64,000 nt of DNA from positions 26,317-90,316 of the forward strand of contig JAEPML010000019.1 in the NCBI GenBank assembly GCA_017643925.1. Reading direction: 5' to 3'. The notes under the pieces were generated by a model that was given only the letters and a program-made list of their open reading frames with translations, was not told the DNA's origin and did no database searches. Positions 50,660 through 59,977 of this stretch are shown piece by piece (within the stretch, counting starts at the first letter, position 1; every line of letters starts with the position of its first letter). The DNA comes from Roseibium sp. GTDB lineage: Bacteria > Pseudomonadota > Alphaproteobacteria > Rhizobiales > Stappiaceae. The translations under genes and the position numbers were made by a program.

Positions 50660-51226
50660 CTATTTGATCGAGAACGGCAAGGAAACTTTGGTCGATCCAC
50701 CACCCAGCTCATCGTTCACGGTGAGAACAAGCAAATAGTCCGCCGCCGGAGCACCGCTGATGTTCAAAGTCAGGTTCGCCATGTATTCGGTGTTGGCAAC
50801 GTGGCTCTTGAAGTCGAATTTGCCGAAGCCCTTTTGTCCGGCCAATACCTTGCCGTCAGGAGAGGCCAGATCGAAATCCACGGTAAGCAGGGACATGAAA
50901 AGTCCATCCTGCTGTTTCCAGTCGAATCCGACGGGCTCAAGATAGACTACGAGCGCCTCACCGGCCGGAAACACGTTGTCGGCACGGGCATTGTAGATAC
51001 CGAACCCGTCCGCCGGAGCGGAAACGAACAATGCCTTTTGAACAGATATCGGAGCTTCTTTCCAGGCCTGCTCCACGGCCTCACGCAGCAGCGCAATCGC
51101 CTTGGATCCCTCGCCTTGCTGAAGCGCGGCTTCCGCGGAGGCCGCCTTGTCCTGAATAGGCCCGGCTGCAGCGGTCAGCGGCAAAACGAAAACAAGTGCG
51201 AATGCAAAAACAATCGATCTGAACAT
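50660..51226 (-). CDS. Secreted protein of unknown function
   Basis: A 188-residue exported protein with a signal peptide (SIVFAFALVFVLPLTAAAG). A helical stretch follows (IQDKAASAEAALQQGEGSKAIALLREAVEQAWKEA, a TPR-like pair) and then a beta-rich domain (LVVYLEPVGFDWKQQDGLFMSLLTVDFDLASPDG, LTLNISGAPAADYLLVLTVNDELG). No family is recognised. GGGGGAG lies five bases before ATG 51226, and a perfect hairpin ends right against that site. It lies about 90 bp downstream of the MscS gene in the same direction. Confidence 0.72.
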   Translation of the reverse strand: MFRSIVFAFALVFVLPLTAAAGPIQDKAASAEAALQQGEGSKAIALLREAVEQAWKEAPISVQKALFVSAPADGFGIYNARADNVFPAGEALVVYLEPVGFDWKQQDGLFMSLLTVDFDLASPDGKVLAGQKGFGKFDFKSHVANTEYMANLTLNISGAPAADYLLVLTVNDELGGGSTKVSLPFSIK

Positions 51227-51234
51227 GCTCTCCC

Positions 51235-51256
51235 CCATAGGCAAATGCGCCTATGG
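51235..51256 (-). promoter_or_regulatory. Hairpin abutting the ribosome site of the secreted-protein gene
   Basis: On the minus strand CCATAGGC and its exact complement GCCTATGG form an 8-bp stem with a 6-base loop. The last G residues of the stem run into GGGGGAG, the ribosome site of the gene at 51226. It could slow ribosome access or act as a weak terminator of upstream MscS transcription; no T-run follows. Confidence 0.5.
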
Positions 51257-51317
51257 AAGAGACTATCATCACGTAAAGGTCACGCCTATTGGGAAGAAGA
51301 CGTGCTCGTCCTCCGGG

Positions 51318-53711
51318 CTAGAGCTGGTCCTCAGCCCCGCCTCCACCATTTTCTTCTTCCTCATTGATCATGCCGGCAGCGGCGGCGCCGGCGGCAGCAG
51401 CCTGTGCAGCTGCCTGGGCAACATTGGGCGCAACCGGCCCATTCTCCTCGCCCTCGCCAGCAACACGAACCGTGACCTGGCGATGCGCAAACTTGATACC
51501 GTTTTTCTCAAAGAGATCACGCAGGCCAGCGTAGACCACTTTCCGCAGCTCAAACTGCTTGCCAGGCTTGGTGGTGAACTTCACGCGAGCAATCATGGCA
51601 CTGTCTTCCATCGACAGGATACCTTGCGATTTCAGCGGCGCGAGGAACATCGGACCATAATACTCGTCCTCAAGCAGTTCCTTGCCGAAGTTCTTGATAA
51701 TCTTGCGCATCTTGTCGACATCCGTGTCATAGGTGACCCGGAAGGCAAGTTTCATGACGGCCCAGTCGCGCGAGAAGTTTTCGACCTGCTGAATTTCGCC
51801 GAAGGGCACAGTCGTAAGGGCGCCCCTGTGATGGCGGAGCTGCATGGAACGGATGGAAATCTTCTCAACGACGCCTTTGGCGCTGCCAATGTCGATATAT
51901 TCCCCTTTTCGGAAGGCATCATCGATCAGGTAGAAAGCGCCGGAGAAAATATCCCGTATCAATGTCTGTGCACCAAAACCGATCGCCAGGCCGACAACAC
52001 CGGCACCGGCAAAGAGCGGCGCGATGTTCACACCCAGTTCGGCGAGCACGACCATTGCCGCGATCACGACGATGGTTATCAGAAGGAAATTTCGGAAAAT
52101 CGGAAGAAGGGTTGCGATCCGGCTTTCACCCGCGCCGCCAACTTCCGCTTCTTCATCCTGCTCCGCTGGAGATTCCTTGGCGATCTGGCGATCAATCACG
52201 ATCTTGACCGCCTCATAGGCCATGTAGCCGAGGAACATCACCAGGAGCACTTCGATAAACGATCCGATCAGCGACCCGCTTCCCGCCAGCGGCACGCCCC
52301 ACATGGCCGCCAGAAGGTCGAGCGAGCCGAAGAGGACAAGGATCGCGGCGCCCCGGTCGAAGAGATCTCGGAAAGGAGATCGCTGCGCTTCCCGCTCGGC
52401 CGCCTCCGCACGGGCTTGCGCCATCGTGCTTTCCGGGTCGGCTTCCTCACCGCCCTCGTTCTCCTCCAGCCGCTGGAGATCCTCTGCGATCTTTGACTGT
52501 GCATCGGCCGTATCCAGACGCGGCAACAGAAGCTTGTCGATGATCAGAATGAGAATTGCATAGGAGATGGCGGCAGCCAGCAGGACCTGAAGTGGGGCGC
52601 CCACCAAGCCGGTTGCGTCTGGCAGGTCCAGCAGGATACGCACTGCGGAAATGCCCCAGGCGATCACGAAATAGATGACGGCAAGATAGTGCCAGCTGCC
52701 GGCCAGCACCCGGCGCCACACCCGGGCCTCTTCTGCCGGCTCCCCCCGCAGAAGGCGGGCAATCACCTTGCGATAAGCAATCGCGATTCCGCTCAGAATG
52801 ATCATCGACAGGGCTGACGCGCCAATCAGTGCAATCTTGTGCGCATCTTCCGGAAGGCCCAGGCGCTCCATCCACAGGCAGAACCCGACGGCCACGAGGG
52901 AGACGCCGCTACCGATCAGCAATGTTCTGTAGAGTCCCAGTGCTTCGGGTGTCGTGAGCTGCACCAAACGATGACTTTCCGCATCCGGCACTAGAAGGTT
53001 CAGCCAGATGATCCGAAGCGCCAGGAAGAGGGCGAACATGCCGAAGACCACCATTGCGGTCTCGTTTGCCGCTTCGATGCCGCTTCCGATCAGCAAGTAC
53101 ATCAGCGCGGCGACCAGGAAGAACAGCGCTACGCCCACGATCATCAGAATTGCCCGCAGGAGCAGGTAGACAATCTTGTCCGAACGGGAATAGACGTCGG
53201 CACGGTACATGTTTGCAAACTGACGCCGACCCCAACGGGCAAGCAAGGTGGACGCTGCGAAACCGAAGACAATCGAGATCGCGATATCGACCAGGGCTGC
53301 ACCGATCCAGCTCAGGCCACGGCCCTCGCCCTCGTCCTGCAGCGTTGCCAGCATCTTGTCGTGAAGCGTCGGAATTTCCTGGACGATTGACTTGAAGACG
53401 TCACGGGCCTCAACGGCCTCGTCTGAAAATTCGTCCATCGCACCGAATACGCCGGCCCCTTCCTCATCTTCTTCGGAATGGTCGCTGTCCTCTTCGCCGG
53501 ATGTCGTTCCGGGCGCCGCCGGTTCTTCGGTGGATTTTTCCGAACTGGTGACACTGGTGATCACGCTTGTGATCCCCTGGGCCTGAACCGGATTGACGGA
53601 CGCGAGGAAGGTGACGGCAAGGGCCAAGATACCTGCGAGCAGGAAGACATGCCCCCGTGCCAGAAGGGTGTTTGAACGAATTACATCTGAGAAAATTCCG
53701 GAAAAACGCAT
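51318..53711 (-). CDS. Large MscS-family mechanosensitive channel
   Basis: A 797-residue membrane protein with a signal-like N terminus (LLAGILALAVTFLASVNPVQAQ). A Ser/acidic linker follows (TTSGEEDSDHSEEDEEGAG), then about ten membrane helices. The C-terminal MscS domain shows VNIAPLFAGAGVVGLAIGFGAQTLIRDIFSG (pore helix TM3), then FRKGEYIDIGSAKGVVEKISIRSMQLRHHRGALTTVPFGEI. It acts in osmotic-downshock release. The C terminus is a poly-Ala/Gly/Glu tail (AAAQAAAAGAAAAGM, NEEEENGGGGAEDQL), which is unusual. ATG 53711 is preferred over 53735. Confidence 0.92.
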   Translation of the reverse strand: MRFSGIFSDVIRSNTLLARGHVFLLAGILALAVTFLASVNPVQAQGITSVITSVTSSEKSTEEPAAPGTTSGEEDSDHSEEDEEGAGVFGAMDEFSDEAVEARDVFKSIVQEIPTLHDKMLATLQDEGEGRGLSWIGAALVDIAISIVFGFAASTLLARWGRRQFANMYRADVYSRSDKIVYLLLRAILMIVGVALFFLVAALMYLLIGSGIEAANETAMVVFGMFALFLALRIIWLNLLVPDAESHRLVQLTTPEALGLYRTLLIGSGVSLVAVGFCLWMERLGLPEDAHKIALIGASALSMIILSGIAIAYRKVIARLLRGEPAEEARVWRRVLAGSWHYLAVIYFVIAWGISAVRILLDLPDATGLVGAPLQVLLAAAISYAILILIIDKLLLPRLDTADAQSKIAEDLQRLEENEGGEEADPESTMAQARAEAAEREAQRSPFRDLFDRGAAILVLFGSLDLLAAMWGVPLAGSGSLIGSFIEVLLVMFLGYMAYEAVKIVIDRQIAKESPAEQDEEAEVGGAGESRIATLLPIFRNFLLITIVVIAAMVVLAELGVNIAPLFAGAGVVGLAIGFGAQTLIRDIFSGAFYLIDDAFRKGEYIDIGSAKGVVEKISIRSMQLRHHRGALTTVPFGEIQQVENFSRDWAVMKLAFRVTYDTDVDKMRKIIKNFGKELLEDEYYGPMFLAPLKSQGILSMEDSAMIARVKFTTKPGKQFELRKVVYAGLRDLFEKNGIKFAHRQVTVRVAGEGEENGPVAPNVAQAAAQAAAAGAAAAGMINEEEENGGGGAEDQL

Positions 53712-53811
53712 TTCAGCCCCGCGAAGCGTCATCATGAGTGGTTCAGCCTCTCTAAAGCACGGTTCACACGATTTTGAAAGAATGGCTGGTCACCAACTTG
53801 CCTTGCAAACG

Positions 53812-53840
53812 AAAAAAGACCCGGCCAACGGGACCGGGTC
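53812..53840 (-). terminator. Rho-independent terminator after the DUF2336 gene
   Basis: On the minus strand GACCCGG pairs with CCGGGTC around a 9-base loop, followed by TTTTTTCG. It lies 32 bp after the DUF2336 stop, between that gene and the MscS gene. Confidence 0.85.
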
Positions 53841-53871
53841 ACAAGTCAGGGAACGTAGTCGGGTATTTGAA

Positions 53872-54957
53872 TCAGTTGATCACGTTGGCGTTCCAGTGCG
53901 CGATCTTGCGCTTGGCTTCAGCGACCGTCAGCCGGGCAAACAAGGCCGTCGCGTCGCTGCGCGCTTCCGGTGTCAGGCGACGGCGCCAGGGGCCGATCGT
54001 CAATAGCGCTGCCACGGTTATCGAGGAGAACCCGTAGGCCTTTGCCATGATGACAAATGGCGCCGGGTCGGGACGGACCATCCAGTGGCCGGCTTCCTCG
54101 ACATCGCATCCCACCAGCCAGGCAACTGTGGCAACCACTTCTGCGAAGCGGTCTTCAGAGGCGAACCGGCGCAAGGCGGCTTCGTTCAGCATGCCCTTCT
54201 TGGCCAGAAGCGCAACGCGGGCCTTCGCGGTGTCAAAATCATATCGGCCCAGCCAGTATTGGTTGGACATGCGTTGAGCCGCGATTTCAGCAGCTTCTTC
54301 AACGCGCTCCGCTTCCTCACTATGGCCCGCAACACGGAGCTTGTTGCGTACCTCCTCACTCGCTATGGCGACCAGGCTTGCAATCTGTGCCTCTGCCAGG
54401 TCCGTGCGCTCACTCAGGGAGAGCTGCAGGGTCGCATCAGAAGTGGCGTCACTGATCAGAAGGGATACAGACTCTTCGGAAAAACAGGCCCCGTCATTGC
54501 TCGCGACCTTTCTCTTCACGCGAAGATCCCCTTCCCGCACGAGAACGTCGGTCACATCGATGGACAGTGTCTCTCTCTGGGCAATGGCAAACCGATGCGC
54601 ATCACCGTGTTTTTTCGCGATACGAACCAGGTCCTCTTCCGGCAGCATGGAGGATCTGACAAGTATTGGTTCGGCCACATCGATCTGGTCATCCGCCAGT
54701 TTGCGGATCGTGGCCAGAGGACCTTTGCGTAGGCCGGACATCTGCTCGGCCACATGACGACGCACCTTGGCTTCGACCATATCGACCAGGCGCAAAAGGA
54801 CATAGTCGTAGGTATCGACCTGTTCCTGGGTACATCGATCAGACGTCAGGGCAAACAGAGTTGCAACATGCCGGGCAAGCTCAGCTTTTCGGGCGCTGCC
54901 AGCTTCACCAGTCAGCTCCGAAAAGTTTACCAGTTCTGTTTTCAACGCTTCAGTCAT
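53872..54957 (-). CDS. DUF2336 domain protein
   Basis: A 361-residue helical protein of the DUF2336 family, common in alphaproteobacteria and without a known function. It has helical repeats reminiscent of HEAT-like arrays: ELARHVATLFALTSDRCTQEQVDTYDYVLLRLVDMVEAKVRRHVAEQM, GPLATIRKLADDQIDVAEPILVRSSMLPEEDLVRIAKKHGDAHRFAIAQR and VTDVLVREGDLRVKRKVASNDGA. No signal peptide or membrane helix is visible, so it is cytoplasmic. It stands alone with its own terminator. Confidence 0.85.
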   Translation of the reverse strand: MTEALKTELVNFSELTGEAGSARKAELARHVATLFALTSDRCTQEQVDTYDYVLLRLVDMVEAKVRRHVAEQMSGLRKGPLATIRKLADDQIDVAEPILVRSSMLPEEDLVRIAKKHGDAHRFAIAQRETLSIDVTDVLVREGDLRVKRKVASNDGACFSEESVSLLISDATSDATLQLSLSERTDLAEAQIASLVAIASEEVRNKLRVAGHSEEAERVEEAAEIAAQRMSNQYWLGRYDFDTAKARVALLAKKGMLNEAALRRFASEDRFAEVVATVAWLVGCDVEEAGHWMVRPDPAPFVIMAKAYGFSSITVAALLTIGPWRRRLTPEARSDATALFARLTVAEAKRKIAHWNANVIN

Positions 54958-55361
54958 TCTTCGTTACCAGTTTTCTGATGTGTGCCGATGTGGCGCTGGT
55001 AGCCAGAATGAGGTCGATTTTTAAAGAAGAGCAGAATGGCCAGTTCGAGAATGTAATCGTCTTTGTCTAAAACTTGGATACAATTCTATTCATATCGGAC
55101 AGAACCTCTGTAACTGCATGATATATATTGATTTCCCCAAACGGAATACCTGCGGAAAACTGACCCTTTCGGGCTGTAAAAAACTTGAAAAAATCTTGGT
55201 GGAAACGCTTCCCGGCCCTACATGAAGACCCCTTTAGCCGTCCGAAAGCCGACTTTGTCAAAGCAGGCCATCGAACGGTTTCATTGCCAGGTCCTGGGCA
55301 ACTCGAGAGTCAGTCTACGCACCCTTACACGCGGCACTCGGTGTCTATTTCTGTCCATCCG
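54958..55361. other. Intergenic region with no clear feature
   Basis: About 400 bp upstream of the DUF2336 gene and downstream of the indolepyruvate oxidoreductase. The part near 55060-55200 is AT-rich. A 64-codon frame (55067-55261, minus) lacks a ribosome site and familiar sequence. I see no terminator for the oxidoreductase. Confidence 0.5.
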
Positions 55362-58300
55362 CTATTCCGCTGCGGCCAGAAATTCCTTCGAGACAACCTT
55401 GTCGTCATTGCCGCCATCGTTCCGCTTTTCGAGTTGCTCCAGAAGCAACTGGCGTTTTTCGGCGGCTTTTTCCAGGTTGGCTTCCTTGACCGAGCCGAAG
55501 CCACGCACGAGGTCGGGAATTCTCGCAAGCTCGACAAGCAGCCCGTAGTGACCTTCCGGCAGCTTGTTCAGGATTTCAACGATATCTTTTTCATACTGCA
55601 CAATCAGCGCCCGTTCGGCCTTGCGCTCGGCCGTGCGCCCAAACGGGTCGTACCACTTGCCACGCAATCCCTTAAACCCGGCCAGCACCCTGAAAGCCTT
55701 GAAGATCCAGGGACCAAAGGCGATTTTTTGCGGGCGTCCGGTCTTCGGATCTGTCCGATGTGCCAGGAACGGAGGAGCCAGATGGACCTTCACCTTTTTC
55801 GGGTCCTCAAATCGCTGCGCGATTTTCTCGCCGAACGCCGGATCGGCGTAAAGCCGTGCAACTTCATACTCGTCCTTGTAGGCCATAACCTTGTAGAGCA
55901 GGTCGGCAACAGTCCAGGTCAGACGCAGGGTTCCAGGACCGTGCGTTTCATCGGCAGCCTTTACCTGCCTGACAATTCTCGAATATCGGGCGGCATAATC
56001 CACATCCTGATAGTCGGAAAGCTCGCGCGCATTGAAGGCGATCTTCTCGTCAAGCGTGAACTCCTTCGGCCTGGCCTCACCCGGGAGCGCGCTCAGAAGG
56101 GTTTCAGGCGCTGCAGCAAGCACCCGACCGGCCCGGAAGGCCTTGATGTTGTTGGCCACAGCGGCGCCGTTCAATTGCAACGCGGTTTCGATCGCACCAC
56201 CGGAGATCGGAAGTGCACCGCTCTGATACGCCATGCCGACAAGCAGCATGTTGGCGTAGATGGCGTCGCCCAGAAGTTTTTCGGCAATTTCAGCGGCATT
56301 CATCGCCAGATAGGTTTCAGATGCCTGCCGAAGCGCTGAATCCATCCGCTGCTCATCAAAGGAAAGCGTCTGCTTGAGAACGAATTCCGCCGTGGGAGCC
56401 ACCTTGGTGTTTGCCACTGTCACCATTCGGTCGCGATGGGCCAGCGCGAGCTGATCCGCGTTGGTGGCGACGACCATGTCGCTGGCAATGAGAAGGTCGA
56501 GGCTGGCGGCCGGAACACGCGGCCCTTCGATGGACCTGTCATGCGCGGCGAAGCGGACATGGGATGTCACCGGACCGCCTTTTTGCGCAAGCCCGGTCAT
56601 GTCGAGTGTCGACGCCTGCTTGCCGTCGACATGGGCGGCCATTGCAAGAACAGCACTGATGGTGGTGACACCCATGCCACCAATCCCTGCAACCAGCGTA
56701 TTCTGGGTGCGCTCCAGGGAGGCGAGTACCGGCTCGGGCAGTGCCTCCACGAGCATGTCTACGTCCACTTCGGCCCGCTTCGGCTTCTTCAGGGTTGCAC
56801 CGTCAATTTCCACGAAGGACGGACAGAAGCCCTTGATGCACGAAAAGTCCTTGTTGCAACTGGACTGGTTGATGACCCGTTTTTCGCCAAACGGTGTCTG
56901 CAACGGCTCGACAGACAGGCAGTTGGACTGAACCGAACAATCGCCGCAGCCCTCACAGACCCTGTCATTGATGAAGAGGCGCTGGTCCGGATCCGGAAAC
57001 TGACCGCGCTTGCGACGACGGCGTTTTTCGGCGGCGCAGGTCTGGTCGTAAATGATGACCGACACGCCCTTGTAGCTCTGCAGATCCTCTTGCACATCCA
57101 TCAGCTCGTCACGGTGATGGATCTTGGTGCCCGGTGCGACCGGTGTCCAGGACCCGAAATTCTCCGGATTTTCAGAAACGATGGCAATACGCTCGACACC
57201 TTCGGCTTCGAGCTGCCGGCTGATCTGGGGCACCGTCAGCTGGCCATCGACCTTCTGACCGCCGGTCATGGCAACGGCGTCGTTGAAAAGGATCTTGTAG
57301 GTAATGGGAATGTTGGACGCGATTGCCTGACGGATCGCCAGAATGCCGGAGTGGAAATAGGTGCCATCGCCGACATTGGCAAAGACATGGCTGTCACCGG
57401 AAAACGGCTGCTGGCCGACCCAGAGGATACCCTCGCCGCCCATGGCGATCTGGCCCTCGGTTGTTCGACCGGCCATTTCGGTCATGGCGTGACAGCCGAT
57501 GCCCGGCATCGACCGCGATCCGTCCGGTGTCTTGGTCGAGGTGGAATGCGGACAGCCGGAACAGAAATAGGGAATGCGTGAAGCCCGTTCGGCATGGCCC
57601 TGCGCCCACATGGCCTGTTTGTTCATGCGGCTGGCAACGGCGCGTGTTTCTTCCGTGACAGCCTCTGCCGGCAGCCACTTCATCAACGCCTCGATCAGTT
57701 CCGCCACCGACAGTTCAAGCACGTCGGACAGGAAGGGAGCACCATCAGGGCGTCGCTTACCCCAGATTTCGGGACGGCTCATTTCGGGCCAGTGATAGGA
57801 AATTTCCTTGATCTGCGTTTCCATGAACGCACGCTTGTGTTCCACAACAAGCAATCGTTCCACCCCTCGAGCGAAATCACGCAGACCGAGCGGTTCCAGC
57901 GGCCAGGTCATGGCAACCTTGTAAACTGCAAGCCCGAGCGCCTTGGCCCGTTCCTCCGTGATCCCCATGAGATCAAGGGCCTGGAGCAAGTCGCGATAGG
58001 CCTTGCCGGACGCGATAATCCCGAGTTTGGCCTGGCGCCGCGTCCCGAATGTGACACGATCCAGTCCGTTGGTACGGACATAGTTCTGGGCCGCCGGAAT
58101 GCGCAGATCACGAACAAGGCGCTCTGTCTCAAGGCGGTTGCCAAGCAGCAGATCCCGGTTCTGGCGATAGTCCTTGCGCGGATCCCCTTCCAACGGCCGC
58201 ACCAGCCGCAAACGGTTGGGCGAGATATTGATGGTTGCCGACGCATCCATCGTGTCGGCAACACAGATCAGGGCGGTCCACAGGCTCGTGAAACGCGACA

Positions 58301-58883
58301 TCTCCAGACCGTGCATGCCGAAATCCAGCACGTCCTGAATGTCGGACGGGTTCAGAACCGGAATTTCCGCGTGTTCAAAGAAGAACTCGCTTTGAGCCGG
58401 CAGGATGGACGATTTGGCAAGGTGATCGTCTCCTGCCAGAGCCAGAACACCGCCATTGCGGTCTGTTCCGGACGCATTTGCCTGTCGCAAAACGTCTCCC
58501 GCGCGGTCCACGCCCGGTGCCTTGCCGTACCAGATACCGAAAACGCCGTCATAGTCAGTCGGACGACCAATGCCGCCCTCGCCGCGCAGCTTCTGACTGC
58601 CCCAGACGGCGGTCGCTCCAAGTTCCTCGTTCACACCCGGCTTGAAGACGGCGTCATAATCCTTGAGGAAACCTTCCGCGCGCATGAGTTCGGTGTCGTA
58701 GCCCGCAAGGGGTGAACCGCGATAGCCGGAGATGAAGGCGCCGGATTTCAGCCCTGCCTCCCTGTCAAGGCGCGCCCGGTCCATGACCAGTCGGACAAGT
58801 GCCTGTATGCCGGTCAGATAAACCCTGCCGTCTGTGGCGACATATTTGTCGTCCAGGGTCACAGGTGGCATATGCACATTCAT
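55362..58883 (-). CDS. Fused indolepyruvate ferredoxin oxidoreductase (IorA-IorB-like)
   Basis: A 1173-residue single-chain 2-oxoacid oxidoreductase that decarboxylates aryl pyruvates (from Phe, Tyr, Trp) to acyl-CoA using thiamine diphosphate and ferredoxin. Order: pyrimidine-binding and core region at the N terminus (FISGYRGSPLAGYDTELMRA), TPP part with YFCSGCPHST and GIGCHAMTEM, then a cysteine-rich segment (VCEGCGDCSVQSNCL, SSCNKDFSCIKGFCPS), then the gamma part (TLVAGIGGMGVTTISAVLAMAAHVDGK). In bacteria it degrades aromatic amino acids. An Lrp/AsnC regulator starts divergently 146 bp away. Start is MNVHMPPV at 58883. Confidence 0.93.
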   Translation of the reverse strand: MNVHMPPVTLDDKYVATDGRVYLTGIQALVRLVMDRARLDREAGLKSGAFISGYRGSPLAGYDTELMRAEGFLKDYDAVFKPGVNEELGATAVWGSQKLRGEGGIGRPTDYDGVFGIWYGKAPGVDRAGDVLRQANASGTDRNGGVLALAGDDHLAKSSILPAQSEFFFEHAEIPVLNPSDIQDVLDFGMHGLEMSRFTSLWTALICVADTMDASATINISPNRLRLVRPLEGDPRKDYRQNRDLLLGNRLETERLVRDLRIPAAQNYVRTNGLDRVTFGTRRQAKLGIIASGKAYRDLLQALDLMGITEERAKALGLAVYKVAMTWPLEPLGLRDFARGVERLLVVEHKRAFMETQIKEISYHWPEMSRPEIWGKRRPDGAPFLSDVLELSVAELIEALMKWLPAEAVTEETRAVASRMNKQAMWAQGHAERASRIPYFCSGCPHSTSTKTPDGSRSMPGIGCHAMTEMAGRTTEGQIAMGGEGILWVGQQPFSGDSHVFANVGDGTYFHSGILAIRQAIASNIPITYKILFNDAVAMTGGQKVDGQLTVPQISRQLEAEGVERIAIVSENPENFGSWTPVAPGTKIHHRDELMDVQEDLQSYKGVSVIIYDQTCAAEKRRRRKRGQFPDPDQRLFINDRVCEGCGDCSVQSNCLSVEPLQTPFGEKRVINQSSCNKDFSCIKGFCPSFVEIDGATLKKPKRAEVDVDMLVEALPEPVLASLERTQNTLVAGIGGMGVTTISAVLAMAAHVDGKQASTLDMTGLAQKGGPVTSHVRFAAHDRSIEGPRVPAASLDLLIASDMVVATNADQLALAHRDRMVTVANTKVAPTAEFVLKQTLSFDEQRMDSALRQASETYLAMNAAEIAEKLLGDAIYANMLLVGMAYQSGALPISGGAIETALQLNGAAVANNIKAFRAGRVLAAAPETLLSALPGEARPKEFTLDEKIAFNARELSDYQDVDYAARYSRIVRQVKAADETHGPGTLRLTWTVADLLYKVMAYKDEYEVARLYADPAFGEKIAQRFEDPKKVKVHLAPPFLAHRTDPKTGRPQKIAFGPWIFKAFRVLAGFKGLRGKWYDPFGRTAERKAERALIVQYEKDIVEILNKLPEGHYGLLVELARIPDLVRGFGSVKEANLEKAAEKRQLLLEQLEKRNDGGNDDKVVSKEFLAAAE

Positions 58884-59029
58884 CCGACATCCTCCTCAAC
58901 AGTCGTCTGGCAGGACCGCGCGACCGGTCCATCCTACTTTAGATAAATATCATCCTTTTCACGGGCGATTTCTGTGCTATCGTCACTGAAAATCTTCCAG
59001 GGGCAGCATAAAAATTCCTAAAATAAGCA

Positions 59030-59509
59030 ATGACAGATAAATATCTTCTCGACCCGTCCGACATCCGTGTACTCCGAGTCCTCCAGAGGGATGCTTCGCT
59101 TTCCATTGCCGAGGTCGCCAAGGAAGCGGGTATGAGTCAAACACCATGCTGGCGCAGGATCAAGCGCCTGAAGGAACAAGGCATCATCCGCCAGATCACG
59201 GCGATCATCGATCGCGAATCCGTCGGGCTCGGTTTTGTTGCCTATTCCTTTGTAAAGCTTGCGGTTCCCAGCCGGGAAAACATGGAAACATTCGACAAGC
59301 TGGTGCACCACTGGCCGGAAGTCGTCACCTGTGAACGGATAACGGGCGCGGTTGATTATCTGATCAAAGTGGTGACCGACGACATCAAGACCTATGACAA
59401 CTTTCTGAGACTGAAGCTTCTCGACAATACGCTGGTCTCCGACGTGCAATCCCGGATCGTGGTCAACACGGTCAAGGACACGGTCGCGCTTCCTCTCAGG
59501 GAAAATTGA
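59030..59509 (+). CDS. Lrp/AsnC-family transcriptional regulator
   Basis: A 159-residue feast/famine regulator. HTH: DIRVLRVLQRDASLSIAEVAKEAGMSQTPCWRRIKRLKEQGIIRQIT. The RAM ligand domain follows: FVAYSFVKLAVPSRENMETFDKLVHHWPEVVTCERITGAVDYLIKV, with the usual G-x-x-D-Y motif. The ATG lacks a clear ribosome site. The divergent position to the indolepyruvate oxidoreductase makes it the likely regulator of that gene in response to aromatic amino acids. Confidence 0.91.
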   Translation: MTDKYLLDPSDIRVLRVLQRDASLSIAEVAKEAGMSQTPCWRRIKRLKEQGIIRQITAIIDRESVGLGFVAYSFVKLAVPSRENMETFDKLVHHWPEVVTCERITGAVDYLIKVVTDDIKTYDNFLRLKLLDNTLVSDVQSRIVVNTVKDTVALPLREN

Positions 59510-59527
59510 CAGTTTCCCAGTGTTTCC

Positions 59528-59549
59528 CCGACCCGGTTAAACGGGTCGG
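59528..59549. terminator. Hairpin between the convergent Lrp and PepSY genes
   Basis: CCGACCCG and its complement CGGGTCGG form an 8-bp stem with a 6-base loop (GTTAAA), lying about 20 bp after the Lrp stop. No clear T-run follows on either strand, so it may be a weak or bidirectional terminator. Confidence 0.5.
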
Positions 59550-59587
59550 AAGTCTCTGATTACCTGTCTTTCAAGGGGTACGGCCGT

Positions 59588-59863
59588 CTAGTCGTCTTCT
59601 ACCCTTGTGACCAGGCCTGTCATCGGGTCAATCTTGATTTCGAGCTTGTCGCCCTCAAGCGTCACTTCGGCTTCGATCCGGTCATCCTTGACTTCAATTT
59701 CGCGAATTTCATAGCCGTTGTTCTCCAGCCCCCTGGCGATGTCAGAGATCGACAAGCCGATCTTGTCACCGGGTTGATACTCTGCAGAAGCGGCGGCACC
59801 CAGCGTCAGGAATGCAATCGGTGCGATTGCGCCCAACCTGACGAGGCGATTGAAAGAGGTCAT
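59588..59863 (-). CDS. PepSY-domain secreted protein (first copy)
   Basis: A 91-residue exported protein. The signal peptide is FNRLVRLGAIAPIAFLTLGAAASAE; a single PepSY-like domain follows: DIARGLENNGYEIREIEVKDDRIEAEVTLEGDKLEIKIDPMTGLVTRVEDD. PepSY domains bind or inhibit peptidases and often sit near sensors. Start 59863 has CGGAG upstream. It is the last of a leftward trio with a membrane LuxR protein and a second PepSY protein. Confidence 0.85.
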   Translation of the reverse strand: MTSFNRLVRLGAIAPIAFLTLGAAASAEYQPGDKIGLSISDIARGLENNGYEIREIEVKDDRIEAEVTLEGDKLEIKIDPMTGLVTRVEDD

Positions 59864-59977
59864 TTCGTGTCTCCGTAATCTCAAGCGCTCAGCGGCGCGA
59901 TTGAGAGACGAAATGGGAACCGTTCCAGTGATTACAAATTACATTTCAGCAATAAAATAAATCGGTTACTGTCTTGT

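Noticed and set aside
49739..51367. A 542-codon plus-strand frame across the glycosyltransferase and secreted-protein genes
   Set aside because: Opposite well-supported genes with ribosome sites and known domains; translation looks random.
55067..55261. A 64-codon minus-strand frame in the gap before the oxidoreductase
   Set aside because: No ribosome site and no recognisable sequence.
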